Of a stretch of DNA of 64,000 nt, positions 43,738 through 59,689 are shown piece by piece. The DNA is taken from contig JAVHZZ010000015.1 of the NCBI GenBank assembly GCA_036250195.1, positions 2,852,001 to 2,916,000 on the forward strand, written 5' to 3'. Made by a program: the position numbers and the translations under genes. How positions within the stretch are numbered: position 1 is the stretch's first letter; each line of letters starts with the position of its first letter. The stretch is from Mixophyes australis. Taxonomy: Eukaryota > Chordata > Amphibia > Anura > Limnodynastidae. The notes under the pieces were generated by a model. That model was not told where the DNA came from. It saw nothing but the letters and a program-made list of their open reading frames with translations, and made no database searches.

Positions 43738-45805
43738 ATTCATGATTCATGATTCGATTTATGATTCATGATTCATTATTCATGATTCATGATTCGATTC
43801 ATGATTCATGATTCATGATTCGATTCATGATTCATAATTCATGATTCAATTCATGATTCATGATTCGATTCATGATTCATGATTCATGATTCAATTCATG
43901 ATTCATGATTCGATTCATGATTCATGATTAAATTATGATTCATGATTTATGATTCAATTCATGATTCAATTCATGATTCATGAATCAATTTATGATTCAT
44001 GATTAATGATTTGATTCATGATTCATGATTCATGATTCATAATTCATAGTTTAATTAATGATTCATGATTTGATTCATGATTTATGATTCAATTCATGTA
44101 TCATGATTCATGATTCATGATTCAATTCATGATTCATGATTCATTATTCAATTCATGATTCATGATTCATGATTCGATTCATGATTCATGATTCGATTAA
44201 TGATTCATGATTCATAATTTATGATTCGATTCATGATTCATGATTCATGAATCATGATTCAATTCATGATTCATGATTCAATTCATGATTGATGATTCGA
44301 TTCATGATTCATGATTCGATTCATGATTCATGATTCATGATTCATGATTCGATTCTTGATTCATGATTCAAGATTCAATTCATGATTCATGATTCGATTC
44401 ATGATTCATGATTCATGATTCATGATTCGATTCTTGATTCATGATTCAAGATTCAATTCATGATTCATGATTCGATTCATGATTCATGATTCAATTCATG
44501 ATTTATGATTTATGATTCAATTTATGATTCAATTCATGATTCATGATTCAATTCATGATTCATGATTCGATTCATGATTCATGATTCAATTCATGATTCA
44601 TGATTCATGATTCAATTCATGATTCATTTCATGATTCATGATTCAATTTATGATTCATGATTCATGATTCATGATTCAATTCATGATTCATTTCATGATT
44701 CATGATTCAATTCATGATTCATGATTAGATTCATGATTTAATTCATGATTTATTTCATGATTCATGATTCAATTCATGATTCATGATTCGATTTATGATT
44801 CATGATTCATTATTCATGATTCATGATTCGATTCATGATTCATGATTCATGATTCGATTCATGATTCATAATTCATGATTCAATTCATGATTCATGATTC
44901 GATTCATGATTCATGATTCATGATTCAATTCATGATTCATGATTCGATTCATGATTCATGATTAAATTATGATTCATGATTTATGATTCAATTCATGATT
45001 CAATTCATGATTCATGAATCAATTTATGATTCATGATTAATGATTTGATTCATGATTCATGATTCATGATTCATAATTCATAGTTTAATTAATGATTCAT
45101 GATTTGATTCATGATTTATGATTCAATTCATGTATAATGATTCATGATTCATGATTCAATTCATGATTCATGATTCATTATTCAATTCATGATTCATGAT
45201 TCATGATTCGATTCATGATTCATGATTCGATTAATGATTCATGATTCATAATTTATGATTCGATTCATGATTCATGATTCATGAATCATGATTCAATTCA
45301 TGATTCATGATTCAATTCATGATTGATGATTCGATTCATGATTCATGATTCGATTCATGATTCATGATTCATGATTCATGATTCGATTCTTGATTCATGA
45401 TTCAAGATTCAATTCATGATTCATGATTCGATTCATGATTCATGATTCATGATTCATGATTCGATTCTTGATTCATGATTCAAGATTCAATTCATGATTC
45501 ATGATTCGATTCATGATTCATGATTCAATTCATGATTTATGATTTATGATTCAATTTATGATTCAATTCATGATTCATGATTCAATTCATGGTTCATGAT
45601 TCGATTCATGATTCATGATTCAATTCATGATTCATGATTCATGATTCAATTCATGATTCATTTCATGATTCATGATTCAATTTATGATTCATGATTCATG
45701 ATTCATGATTCAATTCATGATTCATTTCATGATTCATGATTCAATTCATGATTCATGATTCATGATTAGATTCATGATTTAATTCATGATTTATTTCATG
45801 ATTCA
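43738..45805 (+). repeat. 1,034-bp tandem doublet in 9.92-kb unit copy 2
   Basis: The same doublet as at 33,820-35,887, with ATAGTTT at 44,046 and 45,080, again 1,034 bp apart. The GTATC marker of the second half has changed to GTATAATG at 45,132, a change shared with 52,051 but absent at 35,214. Confidence 0.92.
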
Positions 45806-48800
45806 TGATTCAATTCATGATTCATTTCATGATTCATGATTTAATTCATGATTAATGATTAATGATTCATTTCATGATTCATGATGCAATTCATGATTCA
45901 TGATTCAATTCATGATTCATGATTCGATTTATGATTCATGATTCATTATTCATGATTCATGATTCGATTCATGATTCATGATTCATGATTCGATTCATGA
46001 TTCATAATTCATGATTCAATTCATGATTCATGATTCGATTCATGATTCATGATTCAATTCATGATTTATGATTTATGATTCAATTTATGATTCAATTCAT
46101 GATTTATGATTCAATTTATGATTCAATTCATGATTCATGATTCATGATTCAATTCATGATTCATGATTCGATTCATGATTCATAATTCATGATTCAATTC
46201 ATGATTCATGATTCGATTCATGATTCATGATTCAATTTATGATTCATGATTCGATTTATGATTCATGATTCATTATTCATGATTCATGATTCGATTCATG
46301 ATTCATGATTCAATTCATGATTCATGATTCGATTTATGATTCATGATTCATTATTCATGATTTATGATTCGATTCATGATTCATGATTCATGATTCGATT
46401 CATGATTCATAATTCATGATTCAATTCATGATTCATGATTCATGATTCAATTCATGATTTATGATTTATGATTCAATTTATGATTCAATTCATGATTTAT
46501 GATTTATGATTCAATTTATGATTCAATTCATGATTCATGATTCAATTCATGATTCATGATTCGATTCATTATTCATGATTCATGATTCATAATTCGATTC
46601 ATGATTCTTAATTCATTTCATGATTCATGATTCATGATTCAATTCATGATTCATGATTCGATTCATGATTCATGATTCAATTCATGATTCATGATTTATG
46701 ATTCAATTTATGATTCTATTCATGATTCATGATTCGATTCATGATTCATGATTCATGATTCGATTCATGATTCATGATTCAATTCATGATTCATGATTCA
46801 TTATTAATTCATGATTCGATTCATGTTTCATGATTCAATTCATGATTCATGAGTCATGATTCATTTCATGATTCAATTCATGTTTCATGATTCAATTCAT
46901 GATTCATGATTCAATTTATGATTCATGATTCGATTCATGATTCATGATTCATTTCATGATTCATGATTTATGATTCAACTCATGATTCAATTCATGATTC
47001 ATGAATTATGATTCATGATTCGATTCATGATTCATGATTCAATTCATGATTCATGATTTGATTCATGATTCATGATTCATGATTCGATTCATGATTCATG
47101 ATTCAATTCATGATTCATGATTTATGATCCAATTCATGATTCGATTCATGATTCATGATTCATAATTGGATTCATGATTCATGATTCGATTCATGATTCA
47201 TAATTTATGATTCGATTCATGATTCATGATTCATGAATCATGATTCAATTCATGATTCATGATTCAAATCATGATTCATGATTCGATTCATGATTCATGA
47301 TTCAAGATTCAATTCATGATTCATGATTCGATTCATGATTCATGATTCAATTCATGATTTATGATTTATGATTCAATTTATGATTCAATTCATGATTCAT
47401 GATTCAATTCATGATTCATGATTCGATTCATGATTCATGATTCAATTCATGATTCATGATTCATGATTCAATTCATGATTCATTTCATGATTCATGATTC
47501 AATTTATGATTCATGATTCATGATTCAATTCATGATTCATTTCATGATTCATGATTCAATTCATGATTCATGATTCATGATTAGATTCATGATTTAATTC
47601 ATGATTTATTTCATGATTCATGATTCAATTCATGATTCATTTCATGATTCATGATTCATTTCATGATTCATGATTCATGATTTAATTCATGATTAATGAT
47701 TCATGATTCAATTCATGATTCATGATGCAATTCATGATTTATGATTCAATTCATGATTCATGATTCGGTTTATGATTCATGATTCATTATTCATGATTCA
47801 TGATTCGATTCATGATTCATGATTCATGATTCGATTCATGATTCATAATTCATGATTCAATTCATGATTCATGATTCGATTCATGATTCATGATTCATGA
47901 TTCAATTCATGATTCATGATTCGATTCATGATTCATGATTAAATTATGATTCATGATTTATGATTCAATTCATGATTCAATTCATGATTCATGAATCAAT
48001 TTATGATTCATGATTAATGATTTGATTCATGATTCATGATTCATGATTCATAATTCATAGTTTAATTAATGATTCATGATTTGATTCATGATTTATGATT
48101 CAATTCATGATTCATGATTCATTATTCAATTCATGATTCATGATTCATGATTCGATTCATGATTCATGATTCGATTCATGATTCATGATTCATGATTCGA
48201 TTCATGATTCATAATTCATGATTCAATTCATGATTCATGATTCATGATTCAATTCATGATTTATGATTTATGATTCAATTTATGATTCAATTCATGATTT
48301 ATGATTTATGATTCAATTTATGATTCAATTCATGATTCATGATTCAATTCATGATTCATGATTCGATTCATTATTCATGATTCATGATTCATAATTCGAT
48401 TCATGATTCTTGATTCATTTCATGATTCATGATTCATGATTCAATTCATGATTCATATTTCGATTCATGTATCATGATTCCATTCATGATTCATGATTCG
48501 ATTCATGATTCATGATTCATGATTCAATTCATGATTCATGATTCAATTCATGATTCATGATTCGATTTATGATTCATGATTTATGATTCATGATTCATGA
48601 TTCAATTCATGATTCATGATTCGATTCATGATTCATGATTCAATTCATGATTCATGATTTATGATTCAATTTATGATTCTATTCATGATTCATGATTCGA
48701 TTCATGATTCATGATTCATGATTCGATTCATGATTCATGATTCAATTCATGATTCATGATTCATTATTAACTCATGATTCGATTCATGTTTCATGATTCA

Positions 48801-49893
48801 ATTCATGATTCATGAGTCATGATTCATTTCATGATTCGATTCATGTTTCATGATTCAATTCATGATTCATGATTCAATTTATGATTCATGATTCGATTCA
48901 TGATTCATGATTCATTTCATGATTCATGATTTATGATTCAACTCATGATTCAATTCATGATTCATGAATTATGATTCATGATTCGATTCATGATTCATGA
49001 TTCAATTCATGATTCATGATTTGATTCATGATTCATGATTCATGATTCGATTCATGATTCATGATTCAATTCATGATTCATGATTTATGATCCAATTCAT
49101 GATTCGATTCATGATTCATGATTCATAATTGGATTCATGATTCATGATTCGATTCATGATTCATAATTTATGATTCGATTCATGATTCATGAATCATGAT
49201 TCAATTCATGATTCATGATTCAATTCATGATTCATGATTCGATTCATGATTCATGATTCAAGATTCAATTCATGATTCATGATTCGATTCATGATTCATG
49301 ATTCAATTCATGATTTATGATTTATGATTCAATTTATGATTCAATTCATGATTCATGATTCAATTCATGATTCATGATTCGATTCATGATTCATGATTCA
49401 ATTCATGATTCATGATTCATGATTCAATTCATGATTCATTTCATGATTCATGATTCAATTTATGATTCATGATTCATGATTCAATTCATGATTCATTTCA
49501 TGATTCATGATTCAATTCATGATTCATGATTCATGATTAGATTCATGATTTAATTCATGATTTATTTCATGATTCATGATTCAATTCATGATTCATTTCA
49601 TGATTCATGATTCATGATTTAATTCATGATTAATGATTCATGATTCAATTCATGATTCATGATGCAATTCATGATTCATGATTCAATTCATGATTCATGA
49701 TTCGATTTATGATTCATGATTTATTATTCATGATTCATGATTCGATTCATGATTCATGATTCATGATTCGATTCATGATTCATAATTCATGATTCAATTC
49801 ATGATTCATGATTCGATTCATGATTCATGATTCATGATTCAATTCATGATTCATGATTCGATTCATGATTCATGATTAAATTATGATTCATGA

Positions 49894-52800
49894 TTTATGA
49901 TTCAACTCATGATTCAATTCATGATTCATGAATTATGATTCATGATTCGATTCATGATTCATGATTCAATTCATGATTCATGATTCAATTCATGATTCAT
50001 GATTCATGATTCGATTCATGATTCATGATTCAATTCATGATTCATGATTTATGATCCAATTCATGATTCGATTCATGATTCATGATTCATAATTGGATTC
50101 ATGATTCATGATTCGATTCATGATTCATAATTTATGATTCGATTCATGATTCATGATTCATGAATCATGATTCAATTCATGATTCATGATTGAATTCATG
50201 ATTCATGATTCGATTCATGATTCATGATTCAAGATTCAATTCATGATTCATGATTCGATTCATGATTCATGATTCAATTCATGATTTATGATTTATGATT
50301 CAATTTATGATTCAATTCATGATTCATGATTCAATTCATGATTCATGATTCGATTCATGATTCATGATTCAATTCATGATTCATGATTCATGATTCAACT
50401 CATGATTCATTTCATGATTCATGATTCAATTTATGATTCATGATTCATGATTCAATTCATGATTCATTTCATGATTCATGATTCAATTCATGATTCATGA
50501 TTCATGATTAGATTCATGATTTAATTCATGATTTATTTCATGATTCATGATTCAATTCATGATTCATTTCATGATTCATGATTCATGATTTAATTCATGA
50601 TTAATGATTCATGATTCAATTCATGATTCATGATGCAATTCATGATTCATGATTCAATTCATGATTCATGATTCGATTTATGATTCATGATTCATTATTC
50701 ATGATTCATGATTCGATTCATGATTCATGATTCATGATTCGATTCATGATTCATAATTCATGATTCAATTCATGATTCATGATTCGATTCATGATTCATG
50801 ATTCATGATTCAATTCATGATTCATGATTCGATTCATGATTCATGATTAAATTATGATTCATGATTTATGATTCAATTCATGATTCAATTCATGATTCAT
50901 GAATCAATTTATGATTCATGATTAATGATTTGATTCATGATTCATGATTCATGATTCATAATTCATAGTTTAATTAATGATTCATGATTTGATTCATGAT
51001 TTATGATTCAATTCATGTATCATGATTCATGATTCATGATTCAATTCATGATTCATGATTCATTATTCAATTCATGATTCATGATTCATGATTCGATTCA
51101 TGATTCATGATTCGATTAATGATTCATGATTCATAATTTATGATTCGATTCATGATTCATGATTCATGAATCATGATTCAATTCATGATTCATGATTCAA
51201 TTCATGATTGATGATTCGATTCATGATTCATGATTCGATTCATGATTCATGATTCATGATTCATGATTCGATTCTTGATTCATGATTCAAGATTCAATTC
51301 ATGATTCATGATTCGATTCATGATTCATGATTCATGATTCATGATTCGATTCTTGATTCATGATTCAAGATTCAATTCATGATTCATGATTCGATTCATG
51401 ATTCATGATTCAATTCATGATTTATGATTTATGATTCAATTTATGATTCAATTCATGATTCATGATTCAATTCATGATTCATGATTCGATTCATGATTCA
51501 TGATTCAATTCATGATTCATGATTCATGATTCAATTCATGATTCATTTCATGATTCATGATTCAATTTATGATTCATGATTCATGATTCATGATTCAATT
51601 CATGATTCATTTCATGATTCATGATTCAATTCATGATTCATGATTAGATTCATGATTTAATTCATGATTTATTTCATGATTCATGATTCAATTCATGATT
51701 CATGATTCGATTTATGATTCATGATTCATTATTCATGATTCATGATTCGATTCATGATTCATGATTCATGATTCGATTCATGATTCATAATTCATGATTC
51801 AATTCATGATTCATGATTCGATTCATGATTCATGATTCATGATTCAATTCATGATTCATGATTCGATTCATGATTCATGATTAAATTATGATTCATGATT
51901 TATGATTCAATTCATGATTCAATTCATGATTCATGAATCAATTTATGATTCATGATTAATGATTTGATTCATGATTCATGATTCATGATTCATAATTCAT
52001 AGTTTAATTAATGATTCATGATTTGATTCATGATTTATGATTCAATTCATGTATAATGATTCATGATTCATGATTCAATTCATGATTCATGATTCATTAT
52101 TCAATTCATGATTCATGATTCATGATTCGATTCATGATTCATGATTCGATTAATGATTCATGATTCATAATTTATGATTCGATTCATGATTCATGATTCA
52201 TGAATCATGATTCAATTCATGATTCATGATTCAATTCATGATTGATGATTCGATTCATGATTCATGATTCGATTCATGATTCATGATTCATGATTCATGA
52301 TTCGATTCTTGATTCATGATTCAAGATTCAATTCATGATTCATGATTCGATTCATGATTCATGATTCATGATTCATGATTCGATTCTTGATTCATGATTC
52401 AAGATTCAATTCATGATTCATGATTCGATTCATGATTCATGATTCAATTCATGATTTATGATTTATGATTCAATTTATGATTCAATTCATGATTCATGAT
52501 TCAATTCATGGTTCATGATTCGATTCATGATTCATGATTCAATTCATGATTCATGATTCATGATTCAATTCATGATTCATTTCATGATTCATGATTCAAT
52601 TTATGATTCATGATTCATGATTCATGATTCAATTCATGATTCATTTCATGATTCATGATTCAATTCATGATTCATGATTCATGATTAGATTCATGATTTA
52701 ATTCATGATTTATTTCATGATTCATGATTCAATTCATGATTCATTTCATGATTCATGATTTAATTCATGATTAATGATTAATGATTCATTTCATGATTCA

Positions 52801-55800
52801 TGATGCAATTCATGATTCATGATTCAATTCATGATTCATGATTCGATTTATGATTCATGATTCATTATTCATGATTCATGATTCGATTCATGATTCATGA
52901 TTCATGATTCGATTCATGATTCATAATTCATGATTCAATTCATGATTCATGATTCGATTCATGATTCATGATTCAATTCATGATTTATGATTTATGATTC
53001 AATTTATGATTCAATTCATGATTTATGATTCAATTTATGATTCAATTCATGATTCATGATTCATGATTCAATTCATGATTCATGATTCGATTCATGATTC
53101 ATAATTCATGATTCAATTCATGATTCATGATTCGATTCATGATTCATGATTCAATTTATGATTCATGATTCGATTTATGATTCATGATTCATTATTCATG
53201 ATTCATGATTCGATTCATGATTCATGATTCAATTCATGATTCATGATTCGATTTATGATTCATGATTCATTATTCATGATTTATGATTCGATTCATGATT
53301 CATGATTCATGATTCGATTCATGATTCATAATTCATGATTCAATTCATGATTCATGATTCATGATTCAATTCATGATTTATGATTTATGATTCAATTTAT
53401 GATTCAATTCATGATTTATGATTTATGATTCAATTTATGATTCAATTCATGATTCATGATTCAATTCATGATTCATGATTCGATTCATTATTCATGATTC
53501 ATGATTCATAATTCGATTCATGATTCTTAATTCATTTCATGATTCATGATTCATGATTCAATTCATGATTCATGATTCGATTCATGATTCATGATTCAAT
53601 TCATGATTCATGATTTATGATTCAATTTATGATTCTATTCATGATTCATGATTCGATTCATGATTCATGATTCATGATTCGATTCATGATTCATGATTCA
53701 ATTCATGATTCATGATTCATTATTAATTCATGATTCGATTCATGTTTCATGATTCAATTCATGATTCATGAGTCATGATTCATTTCATGATTCAATTCAT
53801 GTTTCATGATTCAATTCATGATTCATGATTCAATTTATGATTCATGATTCGATTCATGATTCATGATTCATTTCATGATTCATGATTTATGATTCAACTC
53901 ATGATTCAATTCATGATTCATGAATTATGATTCATGATTCGATTCATGATTCATGATTCAATTCATGATTCATGATTTGATTCATGATTCATGATTCATG
54001 ATTCGATTCATGATTCATGATTCAATTCATGATTCATGATTTATGATCCAATTCATGATTCGATTCATGATTCATGATTCATAATTGGATTCATGATTCA
54101 TGATTCGATTCATGATTCATAATTTATGATTCGATTCATGATTCATGATTCATGAATCATGATTCAATTCATGATTCATGATTCAAATCATGATTCATGA
54201 TTCGATTCATGATTCATGATTCAAGATTCAATTCATGATTCATGATTCGATTCATGATTCATGATTCAATTCATGATTTATGATTTATGATTCAATTTAT
54301 GATTCAATTCATGATTCATGATTCAATTCATGATTCATGATTCGATTCATGATTCATGATTCAATTCATGATTCATGATTCATGATTCAATTCATGATTC
54401 ATTTCATGATTCATGATTCAATTTATGATTCATGATTCATGATTCAATTCATGATTCATTTCATGATTCATGATTCAATTCATGATTCATGATTCATGAT
54501 TAGATTCATGATTTAATTCATGATTTATTTCATGATTCATGATTCAATTCATGATTCATTTCATGATTCATGATTCATTTCATGATTCATGATTCATGAT
54601 TTAATTCATGATTAATGATTCATGATTCAATTCATGATTCATGATGCAATTCATGATTTATGATTCAATTCATGATTCATGATTCGGTTTATGATTCATG
54701 ATTCATTATTCATGATTCATGATTCGATTCATGATTCATGATTCATGATTCGATTCATGATTCATAATTCATGATTCAATTCATGATTCATGATTCGATT
54801 CATGATTCATGATTCATGATTCAATTCATGATTCATGATTCGATTCATGATTCATGATTAAATTATGATTCATGATTTATGATTCAATTCATGATTCAAT
54901 TCATGATTCATGAATCAATTTATGATTCATGATTAATGATTTGATTCATGATTCATGATTCATGATTCATAATTCATAGTTTAATTAATGATTCATGATT
55001 TGATTCATGATTTATGATTCAATTCATGATTCATGATTCATTATTCAATTCATGATTCATGATTCATGATTCGATTCATGATTCATGATTCGATTCATGA
55101 TTCATGATTCATGATTCGATTCATGATTCATAATTCATGATTCAATTCATGATTCATGATTCATGATTCAATTCATGATTTATGATTTATGATTCAATTT
55201 ATGATTCAATTCATGATTTATGATTTATGATTCAATTTATGATTCAATTCATGATTCATGATTCAATTCATGATTCATGATTCGATTCATTATTCATGAT
55301 TCATGATTCATAATTCGATTCATGATTCTTGATTCATTTCATGATTCATGATTCATGATTCAATTCATGATTCATATTTCGATTCATGTATCATGATTCC
55401 ATTCATGATTCATGATTCGATTCATGATTCATGATTCATGATTCAATTCATGATTCATGATTCAATTCATGATTCATGATTCGATTTATGATTCATGATT
55501 TATGATTCATGATTCATGATTCAATTCATGATTCATGATTCGATTCATGATTCATGATTCAATTCATGATTCATGATTTATGATTCAATTTATGATTCTA
55601 TTCATGATTCATGATTCGATTCATGATTCATGATTCATGATTCGATTCATGATTCATGATTCAATTCATGATTCATGATTCATTATTAACTCATGATTCG
55701 ATTCATGTTTCATGATTCAATTCATGATTCATGAGTCATGATTCATTTCATGATTCGATTCATGTTTCATGATTCAATTCATGATTCATGATTCAATTTA

Positions 55801-56812
55801 TGATTCATGATTCGATTCATGATTCATGATTCATTTCATGATTCATGATTTATGATTCAACTCATGATTCAATTCATGATTCATGAATTATGATTCATGA
55901 TTCGATTCATGATTCATGATTCAATTCATGATTCATGATTTGATTCATGATTCATGATTCATGATTCGATTCATGATTCATGATTCAATTCATGATTCAT
56001 GATTTATGATCCAATTCATGATTCGATTCATGATTCATGATTCATAATTGGATTCATGATTCATGATTCGATTCATGATTCATAATTTATGATTCGATTC
56101 ATGATTCATGAATCATGATTCAATTCATGATTCATGATTCAATTCATGATTCATGATTCGATTCATGATTCATGATTCAAGATTCAATTCATGATTCATG
56201 ATTCGATTCATGATTCATGATTCAATTCATGATTTATGATTTATGATTCAATTTATGATTCAATTCATGATTCATGATTCAATTCATGATTCATGATTCG
56301 ATTCATGATTCATGATTCAATTCATGATTCATGATTCATGATTCAATTCATGATTCATTTCATGATTCAAGATTCAATTTATGATTCATGATTCATGATT
56401 CAATTCATGATTCATTTCATGATTCATGATTCAATTCATGATTCATGATTCATGATTAGATTCATGATTTAATTCATGATTTATTTCATGATTCATGATT
56501 CAATTCATGATTCATTTCATGATTCATGATTCATGATTTAATTCATGATTAATGATTCATGATTCAATTCATGATTCATGATGCAATTCATGATTCATGA
56601 TTCAATTCATGATTCATGATTCGATTTATGATTCATGATTTATTATTCATGATTCATGATTCGATTCATGATTCATGATTCATGATTCGATTCATGATTC
56701 ATAATTCATGATTCAATTCATGATTCATGATTCGATTCATGATTCATGATTCATGATTCAATTCATGATTCATGATTCGATTCATGATTCATGATTAAAT
56801 TATGATTCATGA
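49894..56812 (+). repeat. 6,919-bp tandem duplication, copy 2
   Basis: Second copy of the 6,919-bp segment. The only difference I noticed in the stretches compared by eye is at 56,370, where A replaces the T found at 49,451. The left joint lies inside 23 bp (49,883-49,905) common to the two parental contexts. Right of 56,812 the array resumes as at 39,970 in the 9.92-kb copy 1. Confidence 0.94.
50657..52724 (+). repeat. 1,034-bp tandem doublet in the 6,919-bp duplicate
   Basis: Third occurrence of the doublet, with ATAGTTT at 50,965 and 51,999, 1,034 bp apart. It carries GTATAATG at 52,051, as does the occurrence at 43,738-45,805, showing closer kinship to that copy than to 33,820-35,887. 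Confidence 0.92.
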
Positions 56813-59635
56813 TTTATGATTCAATTCATGATTCAATTCATGATTCATGAATCAATTTATGATTCATGATTAATGATTTGATTCATGATTCATGATTCAT
56901 GATTCATAATTCATAGTTTAATTAATGATTCATGATTTGATTCATGATTTATGATTCAATTCATGTATCATGATTCATGATTCATGATTCGATTCATGAT
57001 TCATGATTCGATTCATGATTCATGATTCGATTAATGATTCATGATTCATAATTTATGATTCGATTCATGATTCATGATTCATGAATCATGATTCAATTCA
57101 TGATTCATGATTCAATTCATGATTGATGATTCGATTCATGATTCATGATTCGATTCATGATTCATGATTCATGATTCGATTCTTGATTCATGATTCAAGA
57201 TTCAATTCATGATTCATGATTCGATTCATGATTCATGATTCATGATTCATGATTCGATTCTTGATTCATGATTCAAGATTCAATTCATGATTCATGATTC
57301 GATTCATGATTCATGATTCAATTCATGATTTATGATTTATGATTCAATTTATGATTCAATTCATGATTCATGATTCAATTCATGATTCATGATTCGATTC
57401 ATGATTCATGATTCAATTCATGATTCATGATTCATGATTCAATTCATGATTCATTTCATGATTCATGATTCAATTTATGATTCATGATTCATGATTCAAT
57501 TCATGATTCATTTCATGATTCATGATTCAATTCATGATTCATGATTCATGATTAGATTCATGATTTAATTCATGATTTATTTCATGATTCATGATTCAAT
57601 TCATGATTCATTTCATGATTCATGATTTAATTCATGATTAATGATTAATGATTCATTTCATGATTCATGATGCAATTCATGATTCATGATTCAATTCATG
57701 ATTCATGATTCGATTTATGATTCATGATTCATTATTCATGATTCATGATTCGATTCATGATTCATGATTCATGATTCGATTCATGATTCATAATTCATGA
57801 TTCAATTCATGATTCATGATTCGATTCATGATTCATGATTCAATTCATGATTTATGATTTATGATTCAATTTATGATTCAATTCATGATTTATGATTCAA
57901 TTTATGATTCAATTCATGATTCATGATTCATGATTCAATTCATGATTCATGATTCGATTCATGATTCATAATTCATGATTCAATTCATGATTCATGATTC
58001 GATTCATGATTCATGATTCAATTTATGATTCATGATTCGATTTATGATTCATGATTCATTATTCATGATTCATGATTCGATTCATGATTCATGATTCAAT
58101 TCATGATTCATGATTCGATTTATGATTCATGATTCATTATTCATGATTTATGATTCGATTCATGATTCATGATTCATGATTCGATTCATGATTCATAATT
58201 CATGATTCAATTCATGATTCATGATTCATGATTCAATTCATGATTTATGATTTATGATTCAATTTATGATTCAATTCATGATTTATGATTTATGATTCAA
58301 TTTATGATTCAATTCATGATTCATGATTCAATTCATGATTCATGATTCGATTCATTATTCATGATTCATGATTCATAATTCGATTCATGATTCTTAATTC
58401 ATTTCATGATTCATGATTCATGATTCAATTCATGATTCATGATTCGATTCATGATTCATGATTCAATTCATGATTCATGATTTATGATTCAATTTATGAT
58501 TATATTCATGATTCATGATTCGATTCATGATTCATGATTCATGATTCGATTCATGATTCATGATTCAATTCATGATTCATGATTCATTATTAATTCATGA
58601 TTCGATTCATGTTTCATGATTCAATTCATGATTCATGAGTCATGATTCATTTCATGATTCAATTCATGTTTCATGATTCAATTCATGATTCATGATTCAA
58701 TTTATGATTCATGATTCGATTCATGATTCATGATTCATTTCATGATTCATGATTTATGATTCAACTCATGATTCAATTCATGATTCATGAATTATGATTC
58801 ATGATTCGATTCATGATTCATGATTCAATTCATGATTCATGATTTGATTCATGATTCATGATTCATGATTCGATTCATGATTCATGATTCAATTCATGAT
58901 TCATGATTTATGATCCAATTCATGATTCGATTCATGATTCATGATTCATAATTGGATTCATGATTCATGATTCGATTCATGATTCATGATTCATAATTTA
59001 TGATTCGATTCATGATTCATGATTCATGAATCATGATTCAATTCATGATTCATGATTCAAATCATGATTCATGATTCGATTCATGATTCATGATTCAAGA
59101 TTCAATTCATGATTCATGATTCGATTCATGATTCATGATTCAATTCATGATTTATGATTTATGATTCAATTTATGATTCAATTCATGATTCATGATTCAA
59201 TTCATGATTCATGATTCGATTCATGATTCATGATTCAATTCATGATTCATGATTCATGATTCAATTCATGATTCATTTCATGATTCATGATTCAATTTAT
59301 GATTCATGATTCATGATTCAATTCATGATTCATTTCATGATTCATGATTCAATTCATGATTCATGATTCATGATTAGATTCATGATTTAATTCATGATTT
59401 ATTTCATGATTCATGATTCAATTCATGATTCATTTCATGATTCATGATTCATGATTTAATTCATGATTAATGATTCATGATTCAATTCATGATTCATGAT
59501 GCAATTCATGATTTATGATTCAATTCATGATTCATGATTCGGTTTATGATTCATGATTCATTATTCATGATTCATGATTCGATTCATGATTCATGATTCA
59601 TGATTCGATTCATGATTCATAATTCATGATTCAAT
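56813..59635 (+). repeat. Right-hand 2.8-3.0 kb of the 9.92-kb unit, second occurrence
   Basis: This matches about 39,970-42,790 at an offset of 16,844 bp at both ends. Inside, the offset dips by about 53 bp and recovers, because this copy lacks about 52 bp near 56,975 (a run containing GATTCATTATTCAATTC) and the other lacks about 45 bp near 41,575 (a run containing CATAATTCG and CTTAATTC). The private word GATTATATTCATG (41,654 and 58,498) occurs only in these two places. Confidence 0.9.
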
Positions 59636-59689
59636 TCATGATTCATGATTCGATTCATGATTCATGATTCATGATTCAATTCATGATTC

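Larger units (their letters stand above)
42975..49893 (+). repeat. 6,919-bp tandem duplication, copy 1
   Basis: Every marker pair I checked between this copy and the next is exactly 6,919 bp apart: TAATTGG 43,171/50,090, 47,163/54,082 and 49,126/56,045; GATGC 45,883/52,802; CGGTT 47,766/54,685; TGTATAATGA 45,131/52,050. The GATTGAATTC variant near 43,270 is shared with about 50,189 but not with 33,350. A constant offset across nearly 7 kb means no net indel, so the duplication is recent. Confidence 0.95.
42790..59635 (+). repeat. 9.92-kb higher-order unit, copy 2, enlarged by an internal 6,919-bp duplication
   Basis: This is the second copy of the 9.92-kb unit. It is longer because 6,919 bp of it is present twice. 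Without one of those copies its length is about 9.93 kb, agreeing with copy 1. The order of rare markers in the collapsed copy matches copy 1 throughout. After 59,635 the sequence continues as the downstream flank does, without the TTATTAACTC joint seen at 42,807. Confidence 0.92.
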
